Positions 12,291-25,430 of a DNA stretch of 64,000 bases are shown piece by piece. The notes under the pieces are model-generated. The model searched no databases, was not told the origin of the DNA, and was given only the letters and a program-made list of their open reading frames with translations. The translations under genes and the position numbers were made by a program. The stretch is from Ptiloglossa arizonensis (taxonomy: Eukaryota > Arthropoda > Insecta > Hymenoptera > Colletidae): NCBI RefSeq assembly GCF_051014685.1, contig NW_027479277.1:62001-126000 (forward strand), read 5' to 3'. Positions within the stretch are counted from its first letter, which is position 1. Every line of letters starts with the position of its first letter.

Positions 12291-14164
12291 TATACTTTCA
12301 GATGCAATAGGAATTTTTGGGTTAGGTCAATCCGTTCCCGAGATATGGGACTTTGAAGCTAAGAAATGTTTGGGAAGGCAAAAAATTTTTCGCAATTCTG
12401 CTGCTCCAAACGCTTAATCAGAATGGCCTAGGGAAAAAATAATCATACCGTTGTAATCGGGCGAGTTTCTACTTCCTGATGCAATAGGAATTTTTGGGTT
12501 AGGTGAATCCGTTCGCGAGATATGGGAGTTTGAAGACAAGAAATCGTTGAGAAGGAAAAAAATTTTTCGCTATTCTGCTGCTCCAAACGCTTATCCAGAA
12601 TGCCCTAGGGAAAAAATACACATACCTTTTTAATCGGGCGAGTTTCTACTTTCAGATGCAATAGGAATTTTTGGGTTAGGTCAATCCGTTCGCGACATAT
12701 GGCAGTTTGAAGCTAAGAAATGGTTGAGAAGACAACAAATTTTTCGCAATTCTGCTGCTCCAAACGCTTAACCAGAATGTCCTAGGGGAAAAATACACGT
12801 ACCGTTGTAATCGGGCGAGTTTCTACTTTGTAATGCAATAGGAATTTTTGGGTTAGTTCAATCCGTTCGCGACATATGGCAGTTTGAAGCTAAGAAATGG
12901 TTGAGAAGACAACAAATTTTTCGCAATTCTGCTGCTCCAAACGCTTAACCAGAATGCCCTAGGGAAAAAATACGAATACAGTTGTAATCGGGCGAGTTTC
13001 TACTTTCAGACGCAGCAGGAGTTTTTGTGTTTGGTCAATCCGTTCGCGGGAGATGGGAGTTTGAAACTAAGAAATGGTTGAGAAGAGAACAAATTTTTCG
13101 CAATTCTGCTGCTCCAAACGCTTAACCAGAATGGTCTAGGGAAGAAATACACATACCGTTGTAATCGGGCGAGTTTCTACCTTCAGATGCAATAGGAATT
13201 TTTGGGTTAGGTCCATCCGTTCGCGAGATATGGGAGTTTGAAGCCAAGAAATGGTTGAGAAGGCAAAAAATTTTTCGCACTTCTGCTGCTCCAAACACTT
13301 AACCAGAATGGCCTAGGGAAAAAATACACATACCGTTGCAATCGGGCGAGTTTCTACTTTCAGATGCAACAGGAATTTTTGGGATAGGTCAATCCGATCG
13401 CGAGATATGGGAGTTTGAAGCTAAGAAATGGTTCAGACGACAACAAATTTTTCGCACTTCTGCTGCTCCAAACGCTTAACCAGAATGGCCTAGGGAAAAA
13501 ATACACATACCGTTGTAATTGGGCGAGTTTCTACTTTCAGATGCAATAGGAATTTTTGGGTTAGGTCAATCCGTTCGCGACATATGGCAGTTTGAAGCTA
13601 AGAAATGGTTGAGAAGACAACAAATTTTTCGCATTTCTGCTGCTCCAAACGCTTAACCAGAATGGCCTAGGGAAAAAAATACGAATACAGTTGTAATCGG
13701 GCGAGTTTCTACTTTCAGACGCAGCAAGAATTTTTGTGTTTGGTCAATCCGTTCGCGAGATATGGGGGTTTGAAGCGAAAAAATGGTTGAGAAGAGAACA
13801 AATTTTTCGCAATTCTGCTGCTCCAAACGCTTAACCAGAATGTCCTAGGGGAAAAATACACGTACCGTTGTAATCGGGCGAGCTTCTACTTTCAAAAGCA
13901 ATAGGAATTTTTGGGTTTGGTCAATCCGTTCGCGAGATATGGTAGTTTGAAGCTAAGAAATGGTTGAGAAGAAAACAAATTTTTCGCAATTCTGCTGCTC
14001 CAAACGCTTAACCAGAATGGCCTAGGGAAAAAATGCACATACCGTTGTAATCGGGCGAGTTTCTACTTTCAGATGCAATAGGAATTTTTGGGTTAGGTCA
14101 ATCCGTTCCCGAGATATGGGACTTTGAAGCTAAGAAATGTTTGGGAAGGCAAAAAATTTTTCGC
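12291..14164. repeat. Subfamily A monomers, dispersed copies of other blocks
   Basis: About ten to eleven monomers. The part 12291-12865 resembles 14062-14636 at the same 1771-bp step that governs the next block, with more differences. The part 12863-13780 repeats 7730-9000 in order (GAATGCCCTAGGG, GGTCTAGGG, CCGTTGCAATC, GCAGCAAG, GAAGCGAAAAAATGG) but lacks two monomers present there. No non-satellite sequence is seen. Confidence 0.65.
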
Positions 14165-17100
14165 AATCCTGCTGCTCCAAACGCTTAATCAGAATGGCCT
14201 AGGGAAAAAATAATCATACCGTTGTAATGGGGCGAGTTTCTACTTTCTGATGCAATAGGAATTTTTGGGTTAGGTGAATCCGTTCGCGAGATATGGGAGT
14301 TTGAAGACAAGAAATCGTTGAGAAGGCAAAAAATTTTTCGCAATTCTGCTGCTCCAAACGCTTATCCAGAATGGCCTAGGGAAAAAATACACATACCTTT
14401 ATAATCGGGCGAGTTTCTACTTTCAGATGCAATAGGAATTTTTGGGTTAGGTCAATCCGTTCGCGACATATGGCAGTTTGAAGCTAAGAAATGGTTGAGA
14501 AGACAACAAATTTTTCGCAATTCTGTTGCTCCAAACGCTTAACCAGAATGGCCTAGGGGAAAAATACACGTATCGTTGTAATCGGGCGAGTTTCTATTTT
14601 CTAATGCAATAGGAATTTTTGGGTTAGTTCAATCCGTTCGCGAGATATGAGAGTTTGAAGCTAAGAAATGGTTGAGAAGAGAACAAATTTTTCGCAATTC
14701 TGCTGCTCCAAACGCTTAATCAGAATGGCCTAGGGAAAAAATAATCATACCGTTGTAATCGGGCGAGTTTCTACTTTCTGATGCAATAGGAATTTTCGGG
14801 TTAGGTGAATCCGTTCGCGAGATATGGGAGTTTGAAGACAAGAAATCGTTGAGAAGGAAAAAAATTTTTCGCAATTCTGCTGCTCCAAACGCTTATCCAG
14901 AATGGCCTAGGGAAAAAATACACATACCTTTATAATCGGGCGAGTTTCTACTTTCAGATGCAATGGGAATTTTTGGGTTAGGTCAATCCGTTCGCGAGAT
15001 ATGAGAGTTTGAAGCTAAGAAATGGTTGAGAAGAGAACAAATTTTTCGCAATTCTGTTGCTCCAAACGCTTAACCAGAATGGCCTAGGGAAAAAATACGC
15101 ATACCGTTGTAATCGGGCGAGTTTCTACTTTCAGTTACAATAGGAATTTTTGGGTTAGGTCAATCCGTTCGCGAGATATGGTAGTTTGAAGCTAAGAAAT
15201 GGTAGAGAAGAGAACAAATTTTTCGCAATTCTGCTGCTCCAAACGCTTAACCAGATTGGCCTAGGGAAAAAATACACATACCGTTGTAATCGGGCGAGTT
15301 TCTACTTTCAGATGCAATAGGAATTTTTGGGTTAGGTCAATCCGTTCGCGAGATATGGTAGTTTGAAGCCAAGAAATGGTTGAGAAGGCAAAAAATTTTT
15401 CGCAATTCTGCTGCTCCAAACGCTTAACCAGAATGGCCTAGGGAAAAAAATACGAATACACTTGTAATCGGGCGAGTTTCTACTTTCAGACGCAGCAAGA
15501 ATTTTTGTGTTTGGTCAATCCGTTCGCGGGATATGGGAGTTTGAAGCGAAGAAATGGTTGAGAAGAGAACAAATTTTTCCCAATTCTGCTGCTTCAAAAG
15601 CTTAACCAGAATGGCCTAGGGAAAAAATACACATACCGTTGTAATCGGGCGAGTTTCTACTTTCAGATGCAATAGGAGTTTTTGGGTTAGGTCAATCCGT
15701 TCGCGAGATATGGGAGTTTGAAGACAAGAAATGGTTGAGAAGGCAAAAAATTTTTCGCAATTCTGCTGCTCCAAATGCTTAACCAGAATGGCCTAGGGAC
15801 AAAATACACATACCGTTGTAATCGGGCGAGTTTCTACTTTGAGATGCAATAGGAATTTTTGGGTTAGGTCAATCCGTTCGCGAGATATGAGAGTTTGAAG
15901 CTAAGAAATGGTTGAGAAGAGAACAAATTTTTCGCAATTCTGCTGCTCCAAACGCTTAATCAGAATGGCCTAGGGAAAAAATAATCATACCGTTGTAATA
16001 GGGCGAGTTTCTACTTTCTGATGCAATAGGAATTTTCGGGTTAGGTGAATCCGTTCGCGAGATATGGGAGTTTGAAGACAAGAAATCGTTGAGAAGGCAA
16101 AAAATTTTTCGCAATTCTGCTGCTCCAAACGCTTATCCAGAATGGCCTAGGGAAAAAATACACATACCTTTATAATCGGGCGAGTTTCTACTTTCAGATG
16201 CAATAGGAATTTTTGGGTTAGGTCAATCCGTTCGCGACATATGGCAGTTTGAAGCTAAGAAATGGTTGAGAAGACAACAAATTTTTCGCAATTCTGCTGC
16301 TCCAAACGCTTAACCAGAATGGCCTAGGGGAAAAATACACGTATCGTTGTAATCGGGCGAGTTTCTATTTTCTAATGCAATAGGAGTTTTTGGGTTAGTT
16401 CAATCCGTTCGCGAGATATGAGAGTTTGAAGCTAAGAAATGGTTGAGAAGAGAACAAATTTTTCGCAATTCTGCTGCTCCAAACGCTTAATCAGAATGGC
16501 CTAGGGAAAAAATAATCATACCGTTGTAATCGGGCGAGTTTCTACTTTCTGATGCAATAGGAATTTTCGGGTTAGGTGAATCCGTTCGCGAGATATGGGA
16601 GTTTGAAGACAAGAAATCGTTGAGAAGGAAAAAAATTTTTCGCAATTCTGCTGCTCCAAACGCTTATCCAGAATGGCCTAGGGAAAAAATACACATACCT
16701 TTATAATCGGGCGAGTTTCTACTTTCAGATGCAATGGGAATTTTTGGGTTAGGTCAATCCGTTCGCGAGATATGAGAGTTTGAAGCTAAGAAATGGTTGA
16801 GAAGAGAACAAATTTTTCGCAATTCTGTTGCTCCAAACGCTTAACCAGAATGGCCTAGGGAAAAAATACGCATACCGTTGTAATCGGGCGAGTTTCTACT
16901 TTCAGTTACAATAGGAATTTTTGGGTTAGGTCAATCCGTTCGCGAGATATGGTAGTTTGAAGCTAAGAAATGGTAGAGAAGAGAACAAATTTTTCGCAAT
17001 TCTGCTGCTCCAAACGCTTAACCAGATTGGCCTAGGGAAAAAATACACATACCGTTGTAATCGGGCGAGTTTCTACTTTCAGATGCAATAGGAATTTTTG

Positions 17101-17989
17101 GGTTAGGTCAATCCGTTCGCGAGATATGGTAGTTTGAAGCCAAGAAATGGTTGAGAAGGCAAAAAATTTTTCGCAATTCTGCTGCTCCAAACGCTTAACC
17201 AGAATGGCCTAGGGAAAAAAATACGAATACACTTGTAATCGGGCGAGTTTCTACTTTCAGACGCAGCAAGAATTTTTGTGTTTGGTCAATCCGTTCGCGG
17301 GATATGGGAGTTTGAAGCGAAGAAATGGTTGAGAAGAGAACAAATTTTTCGCAATTCTGCTGCTTCAAAAGCTTAACCAGAATGGCCTAGGGAAAAAATA
17401 CACATACCGTTGTAATCGGGCGAGTTTCTACTTTCAGATGCAATAGGAGTTTTTGGGTTAGGTCAATCCGTTCGCGAGATATGGGAGTTTGAAGACAAGA
17501 AATGGTTGAGAAGGCAAACAATTTTTCGCAATTCTGCTGCTCCAAATGCTTAACCAGAATGGCCTAGGGACAAAATACACATACCGTTGTAATCGGGCGA
17601 GTTTCTACTTTGAGATGCAATAGGAATTTTTGGGTTAGGTCAATCCGTTCGCGAGATATGAGAGTTTGAAGCTAAGAAATGGTTGAGAAGAGAACAAATT
17701 TTTCGCAATTCTGCTGCTCCAAACGCTTAATCAGAATGGCCTAGGGAAAAAATAATCATACCGTTGTAATAGGGCGAGTTTCTACTTTCTGATGCAATAG
17801 GAATTTTCGGGTTAGGTGAATCCGTTCGCGAGATATGGGAGTTTGAAGACAAGAAATCGTTGAGAAGGCAAAAAATTTTTCGCAATTCTGCTGCTCCAAA
17901 CGCTTATCCAGAATGGCCTAGGGAAAAAATACACATACCTTTATAATCGGGCGAGTTTCTACTTTCAGATGCAATAGGAATTTTTGGGT
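14165..17989. repeat. About 2.2 copies of a 10-monomer block (1771-bp period)
   Basis: Positions from about 14165 to 16218 match positions 1771 bp further on. The period is ten units plus one base, the extra A of the GGGAAAAAAATACG class. Markers that line up are AATCAGAATGG at 14719/16490, TTCGGGTTAGG at 14796/16567, CAATGGGAATT, TTCTGTTGCTCC, ATGGTAGAGAAG and CACTTGTAATC. A few differences exist, for example TTCTGTTGC at 14521 versus TTCTGCTGC at 16292. The match ends near 17990, where GGTTAGTTC replaces GGTTAGGTC. Confidence 0.85.
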
Positions 17990-19984
17990 TAGTTCAATCC
18001 GTTCGCGAGATATGAGAGTTTGAAGCTAAGAAACGGTTGAGAAGAGAACAAATTTTTCGCAATTCTGCTTCTCCAAACTCTTAACCAGAATGGCCTAGGG
18101 AAAAAATACGCATACCGTTGTAATCGGGCGAGTTTCTACTTTCAGTTACAATAGGAATTTTTGGATTAAGTCAATCCGTTCGCGAGATATGGGACTTTGA
18201 AGATAAGAAAGCGTTGAGAACGCAAAAAATTTTTCGCAATTCTGCTGCTCCAAACGCTTAACCAGAATGGCCTAGGGAAAAAATTCGCATACAGTTGTAA
18301 TCGGGCGAGTTTCTACTTTCAGACGCAGCAGGAATTTTTGTGTTTGGTCAATCCGTTCGCTAGATATGGGAGTTTGAAGCTAAGAAGTGGTTGAGAAGAG
18401 AACAAATTTTTCGCAATTCTGCTGCTCCAAACGCTCATCCAGAATGGCCTAGGGAAAAAATACACATACCCTTATAATCGGGCGAGTTTCTACTTTCAGA
18501 TGCAATAGGAATTTTTGGGTTAGGTCAATCCGTTCGCGACATATGGCAGTTTGAAGCTAAGAAATGGTTGAAAAGACAACAAATTTTTCGCAATTCTGCT
18601 GCTCCAAACGCTTAACCAGAATGGCCTAGGGGAAAAATACACGTATCCTTGTAATCGGGCGAGTTTCTATTTTCTAATGCAATAGGAATTTTTGGGTTAG
18701 GTCAATCCGTTCGCGAGATATGGTAGCTTGAAGCTAAGAAATGGTTGAGAAGAGAACAAATTTTTCGCACTTCTGCTGCTCCAAACGCTTAACCAGAATG
18801 GCCTAGGGAAAAAATACACATACCGTTGCAATCGGGCGAGTTTCTACTTTCAGATGCAACAGGAATTTTTGGGATAGGTCAATCCGTTCGCGAGATGTGG
18901 GAGTTTGAAGCTAAGAAATGGTTCAGAAGACAACAAATTTTTCGCACTTCTGCTGCTCCAAACGCTTAACCAGAATGGCCTAGGGAAAAAATACACATAC
19001 CGTTGTAATCGGATGAGTTTCTACTTTCAGATGCAATAGGAATTTTTGGGTTAGGTCAATCCGTTCGCGACATATGGCAGTTTGAAGCTAAGAAATGGTT
19101 GAGAAGACAACAAATTTTTCGCAATTCTGCTGCTCCAAACGCTTAACCAGAATGGCCTAGGGAAAAAAATACGAATACAGTTGTAATCGGGCGAGTTTCT
19201 ACTTTCAGACGCAGCAAGAATTTTTGTGTTTGGTCAATCCGTTCGCGAGATATGGGGGTTTGAAGCGAAAAAATGGTTGAGGAGAGAACAAATTTTTCGC
19301 AATTCTGCTGCTCCAAACGCTTAACCAGAATGTCCTAGGGGAAAAATACACGTACCGTTGTAATCGGGCGAGTTTCTTCTTTCAAAAGCAATAGGAATTT
19401 TTGGGTTAGGTCAATCCGTTCGCGAGATATGAGAGTTTGAAGCTAAGAAATGGTTGAGAAGAGAACAAATTTTTCGCAATTCTGTTGCTCCAAACGCTTA
19501 ACCAGAATGGCCTAGGGAAAAAATACGCATACCGTTGTAATCGGGCGAGTTTCTACTTTCAGTTACAATAGGAATTTTTGGGTTAGGTCAATCCGTTCGC
19601 GAGATATGGTAGTTTGAAGCTAAGAAATGGTAGAGAAGAGAACAAATTTTTCGCAATTCTGCTGCTCCAAACGCTTAACCAGATTGGCCTAGGGAAAAAA
19701 TACACATACCGTTGTAATCGGGCGAGTTTCTACTTTCAGATGCAATAGGAATTTTTGGGTTAGGTCAATCCGTTCGCGAGATATGGTAGTTTGAAGCCAA
19801 GAAATGGTTGAGAAGGCAAAAAATTTTTCGCAATTCTGCTGCTCCAAACGCTTAACCAGATTGGCCTAGGGAAAAAATACACATACCGTTGTAATCGGGC
19901 GAGTTTCTACTTTCAGATGCAATAGGAATTTTTGGGTTAGGTCAATCCGTTCGCGAGATATGGCAGTTTGAAGCTAAGAAACGG
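17990..19984. repeat. Subfamily A monomers, mixed block copies
   Basis: About eleven monomers. The run 18040-18420, with CTTCTCCAAACTC, GGATTAAGTC and AAGCGTTGAGAACG, is found again at 21405-21785 (3365 bp, 19 monomers on). The run around 18770-19350, with CCGTTGCAATC, GGGATAGGTC and GCAGCAAG, resembles 13290-13870. The run around 19420-19860 resembles part of the 11395-12290 block. All of it is satellite. Confidence 0.65.
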
Positions 19985-21466
19985 TTGAGAAGAGAACAAA
20001 TTTTTCGCAATTCTGCTGCTTCAAAAGCTTAACCAGAATGGCCTAGGGAAAAAATACACATACCGTTGTAATCGGGCGAGTTTATACTTTCAGACGCAGC
20101 AAGAATTTTTGTGTTTGGTCAATCCGTTCGCGGGATAAGGGAGTTTGAAGCGAAGAAATGGTTGAGAAGAGAACAAATTTTTCGCAATTCTGCTGCTTCA
20201 AAAGCTTAACCAGAATGGCCTAGGGAAAAAATACACATACCGTTGTAATCGGGCGAGTTTATACTTTCAGATGCAATAGGAATTTTTGGGTTAGGTCAAT
20301 CCGTTCCCGAGATATGGGACTTTGAAGCTAAGAAATGTTTGGGAAGGCAAAAAATTTTTCGCAATTCTGCTGCTCCAAACGCTTAACCAGATTGGCCTAG
20401 GGAAAAAATACACATACCGTTGTAATCGGGCGAGTTTCTACTTTCAGATGCAATAGGAATTTTTGGGTTAGGTCAATCCGTTCGCGAGATATGGCAGTTT
20501 GAAGCTAAGAAACGGTTGAGAAGAGAACAAATTTTTCGCAATTCTGCTTCTCCAAACTCTTAACCAGAATGGCCTAGGGAAAAAATACACATACCGTTGT
20601 AATCGGGCGAGTTTCTACTTTCAGATGCAATAGGAATTTTTGGGTTAGGTCAATCCGTTCGCGAGATATGGTAGTTTGAAGCCAAGAAATGGTTGAGAAG
20701 GCAAAAAATTTTTCGCAATTCTGCTGCTCCAAACGCTTAACCAGAATGGCCTAGGGAAAAAAATACGAATACACTTGTAATCGGGCGAGTTTCTACTTTC
20801 AGACGCAGCAAGAATTTTTGTGTTTGGTCAATCCGTTCGCGGGATATGGGAGTTTGAAGCGAAGAAATGGTTGAGAAGAGAACAAATTTTTCGCAATTCT
20901 GCTGCTTCAAAAGCTTAACCAGAATGGCCTAGGGAAAAAGTACACATACCGTTGTAATCGGGCGAGTTTATACTTTCAGACGCAGCAAGAATTTTTGTGT
21001 TTGGTCAATCCGTTCGCGGGATATGGGAGTTTGAAGCGAAGAAATGGTTGAGAAGAGAACAAATTTTTCGCAATTCTGCTGCTTCAAAAGCTTAACCAGA
21101 ATGGCCTAGGGAAAAAATACACATACCGTTGTAATCGGGCGAGTTTATACTTTCAGATGCAATAGGAATTTTTGGGTTAGGTCAATCCGTTCCCGAGATA
21201 TGGGACTTTGAAGCTAAGAAATGTTTGGGAAGGCAAAAAATTTTTCGCAATTCTGCTGCTCCAAACGCTTAACCAGATTGGCCTAGGGAAAAAATACACA
21301 TACCGTTGTAATCGGGCGAGTTTCTACTTTCAGATGCAATAGGAATTTTTGGGTTAGGTCAATCCGTTCGCGAGATATGGCAGTTTGAAGCTAAGAAACG
21401 GTTGAGAAGAGAACAAATTTTTCGCAATTCTGCTTCTCCAAACTCTTAACCAGAATGGCCTAGGGG
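19985..21466. repeat. 5-monomer step duplication (886-bp period)
   Basis: The segment 19985-20580 recurs at 20871-21466. The variant GAGTTTATACTTTCAG followed by GCAGCAAG lies at 20076 and again at about 20962. TTCCCGAGATATGGG followed by AAATGTTTGGGAAGG lies in both copies. CCAGATTGGCC occurs at 20387 and 21273. The intervening 20581-20870 is also A-type satellite but does not match at this step. A single-copy change is GGGATAAGGG near 20134 versus GGGATATGGG in the other copy. Confidence 0.8.
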
Positions 21467-23639
21467 AAAAATACGCATACCGTTGTAATCGGGCGAGTTT
21501 CTACTTTCAGTTACAATAGGAATTTTTGGATTAAGTCAATCCGTTCGCGAGATATGGGACTTTGAAGATAAGAAAGCGTTGAGAACGCAAAAAATTTTTC
21601 GCAATTCTGCTGCTCCAAACGCTTAACCAGAATGGCCTAGGGAAAAAATTCGCATACAGTTGTAATCGGGCGAGTTTCTACTTTCAGACGCAGCAGGAAT
21701 TTTTGTGTTTGGTCAATCCGTTCGCTAGATATGGGAGTTTGAAGCTAAGAAGTGGTTGAGAAGAGAACAAATTTTTCGCAATTCTGCTGCTCCAAACGCT
21801 TAACCAGAATGTCCTAGGGGAAAAATACACGTACCGTTGTAATCGGGCGAGTTTCTACTTTCAAAAGCAATAGGAATTTTTGGGTTAGGTCAATCCGTTC
21901 GCGAGATATGGTAGTTTGAAGCTAAGAAATGGTTGAGAAGAGAACAAATTTTTCGCAATTCTGCTGCTCCAAACGCTTAACCAGAATGGCCTAGGGAAAA
22001 AATACACATGCCGTTGTAATCGGGCGAGTTTCTACTTTCAGATGCAATAGGAATTTTTGGGTTAGGTCAATCCGTTCGCGAGATATGGTAGTTTGAAGCC
22101 AAGAAATGGTTGAGAAGGCAAAAAATTTTTCGCAATTCTGCTGCTTCAAACGCTTAACCAGAATGGACTAGGGAAAAAATACACATACCGTTGTAATCGG
22201 GCGAGTTTCTACTTCCAGATGCAATCGGAATTTTTGGGTTAGGTCAATCCGTTCGCGACATATGGCAGTTTGAAGCTAAGAAATGGTTGAGAAGACAACA
22301 AATTTTTCGCAATTCTGCTGCTCCAAACGCTTAACCAGAATGCCCTAGGGAAAAAATACGAATACAGTTGTAATCGGGCGAGTTTCTACTTTCAGACGCA
22401 GCAGGAATTTTTGTGCTTGGTCAATCCGTTCGCGAGATATGGGAGTTTGAAACTAAGAAATGGTTGAGAAGAGAACAAATTTTTCGCAATTCTGCTGCTC
22501 CAAACGCTTAACCAGAATGGTCTAGGGAAAAAATACACATACCGTTGTAATCGGCCGAGTTTCTACCTTCAGATGCAATAGGAATTTTTGGGTTAGGTCC
22601 ATCCGTTCGCGAGATATGGGTGTTTGAAGCCAAGAAATGGTTGAGAAGGCAAAAAATTTTTCGCACTTCTGCTGCTCCAAACGCTTAACCAGAATGGCCT
22701 AGGGAAAAAATACACATACCGTTGCAATCGGGCGAGTTTCTACTTTCAGATGCAGCAGGAATTTTTGGGATAGGTCAATCCGTTCGCGAGATATGGGAGT
22801 TTGAAGCTACGAAATGGTTCAGAAGACAACAAATTTTTCGCACTTCTGCTGCTCCAAACGCTTAACCAGAATTGCCTAGGGAAAAAATTCGCATACAGTT
22901 GTAATCGGGCGAGTTTCTACTTTCAGACGCAGCAGGAATTTTTGTGTTTGGTCAATCCGTTCGCTAGATATGGGAGTTTGAAGCTAAGAAGTGGTTGAGA
23001 AGAGAACAAATTTTTCGCAATTCTGCTGCTCCAAACGCTTAACCAGAATGGCCTAGGGAAAAAATACACATGCCGTTGTAATCGGGCGAGTTTCTACTTT
23101 CAGATGCAATAGGAATTTTTGGGTTAGGTCAATCCGTTCGCGAGATATGGGACTTTGAAGCTAAGAAATGTTTGGGAAGGCAAAAAATTTTTCGCAATTC
23201 TGCTGCTCCAAACGCTTAATCAGAATGGCCTAGGGAAAAAATAATCATACCGTTGTAATCGGGCGAGTTTCTACTTTCTGACGCAATAGGAATTTTTGGG
23301 TTAGGTGAATCCGTTCGCGAGATATGGGAGTTTGAAGACAAGAAATCGTTGAGAAGGCAAAAAATTTTTCGCAATTCTGCTGCTCCAAACGCTCATCCAG
23401 AATGGCCTAGGGAAAAAATACACATACCCTTATAATCGGGCGAGTTTCTACTTTCAGATGCAATAGGAATTTTTGGGTTAGGTCAATCCGTTCGCGACAT
23501 ATGGCAGTTTGAAGCTAAGAAATGGTTGAGAAGACAACAAATTTTTCGCAATTCTGCTGCTCCAAACGCTTAACCAGAATGGCCTAGGGGAAAAATACAC
23601 GTATCGTTGTAATCGGGCGAGTTTCTATTTTCTAATGCA
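21467..23639. repeat. Subfamily A monomers without a dominant local block
   Basis: About twelve monomers. Neighbour order around 22280-22850 (GAATGCCCTAGGG, GGTCTAGGG, CCGTTGCAATC, GGGATAGGTC) resembles that at 7800-8330 and 12940-13480. The run near 23210-23640 (AATAATCATACCG, AAATCGTTGAG, TATTTTCTAATGC) resembles 14190-14630. A short plus-strand open frame at 22801-22998 is a by-product of the repeat, not a gene. Confidence 0.65.
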
Positions 23640-25430
23640 ATAGGAATTTTTGGGTTAGTTCAATCCGTTCGCGAGATATGAGAGTTTGAAGCTAAGAAAT
23701 GGTTGAGAAGAGAACAAATTTTTCGCAATTCTGCTGCTCCAAACGCTTAACCAGATTGGCCTAGGGAAAAAATACACATACCGTTGTAATCGGGCGAGTT
23801 TCTACTTTCAGATGCAATAGGAATTTTTGGGTTAGGTCAATCCGTTCCCGAGATATGGGAGTTTGAATACAAGAAATGGTTGAGAAGGCAAAAAATTTTT
23901 CGCAATTCTGCTGCTCCAAACGCTTAATCAGAATGGCCTAGGGAAAAAATACACATACCGTTGTAATCGGGCGAGTTTCTACTTCCAGATGCAAACGGAA
24001 TTTTTGGGTTAGGTCAATCCGTTCGCGACATATGGCAGTTTGAAGCTAAGAAATGGTTGAGAAGACAACAAATTTTTCGCATTTCTGCTGCTCCAAACGC
24101 TTAACCAGAATGCCCTAGGGAAAAAATACGAATACAGTTGTAATCGGGCGAGTTTCTACTTTCAGACGCAGCAGGAATTTTTGTGTTTGGTCAATCCGTT
24201 CGCGAGATATGGGAGTTTGAAACTAAGAAATGATTGAGAAGAGAACAAATTTTTCGCACTTCTGCTGCTCCAAACGCTTAACCAGAATGGCCTAGGGAAA
24301 AAATACACATACCGTTGCAATCGGGCGAGTTTCTACTTTCAGATGCAACAGGAATTTTTGGGATAGGTCAATCCGTTCGCGAGATATGGGAGTTTGAAGC
24401 TAAGAAATGGTTCAGAAGACAACAAATTTTTCGCACTTCTGCTGCTCCAAACGCTTAACCAGAATGGCCTAGGGAAAAAATACACATACCGTTGTAATCG
24501 GGCGAGTTTCTACTTTCAGATGCAATAGGAATTTTTGGGTTAGTTCAATCCGTTCGCGAGATATGAGAGTTTGAAGCTAAGAAATGTTTGAGAAGAGAAC
24601 AAATTTTTCGCAATTCTGCTGCTCCAAACGCTTAACCAGATTGGCCTAGGGAAAAAATACACATACCGTTGTAATCGGGCGAGTTTCTACTTTCAGATGC
24701 AATAGGAATTTTTGGGTTAGGTCAATCCGTTCCCGAGATATGGGAGTTTGAATACAAGAAATGGTTGAGAAGGCAAAAAATTTTTCGCAATTCTGCTGCT
24801 CCAAACGCTTAATCAGAATGGCCTAGGGAAAAAATACACATACCGTTGTAATCGGGCGAGTTTCTACTTCCAGATGCAAACGGAATTTTTGGGTTAGGTC
24901 AATCCGTTCGCGACATATGGCAGTTTGAAGCTAAGAAATGGTTGAGAAGACAACAAATTTTTCGCATTTCTGCTGCTCCAAACGCTTAACCAGAATGCCC
25001 TAGGGAAAAAATACGAATACAGTTGTAATCGGGCGAGTTTCTACTTTCAGACGCAGCAGGAATTTTTGTGTTTGGTCAATCCGTTCGCGAGATATGGGAG
25101 TTTGAAACTAAGAAATGATTGAGAAGAGAACAAATTTTTCGCACTTCTGCTGCTCCAAACGCTTAACCAGAATGGCCTAGGGAAAAAATACACATACCGT
25201 TGCAATCGGGCGAGTCTCTACTTTCAGATGCAACAGGAATTTTTGGGATAGGTCAATCCGTTCGCTAGATATGGGAGTTTGAAGCTAAGAAATGGTTCAG
25301 AAGACAACAAATTTTTCGCACTTCTGCTGCTCCAAACGCTTAACCAGAATGGCCTAGGGAAAAAATACACATACCGTTGTAATCGGGCGAGTTTCTACTT
25401 TCAGATGCAATAGGAATTTTTGGGTTAGTT
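23640..25430. repeat. Two copies of a 5-monomer block (885-bp period)
   Basis: Segment 23640-24545 matches 24525-25430 at an 885-bp step. Diagnostic shared variants are TTCCCGAGATATGGGAG followed by TGAATACAAG (23844 and 24729), CAAACGGAATT, GCATTTCTGC, and TGATTGAGAAGAG. Differences noticed are GCGAGATATGG near 24378 versus GCTAGATATGG near 25263, and GAGTTTCTAC near 24329 versus GAGTCTCTAC near 25211. The two copies are recent. Confidence 0.85.
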
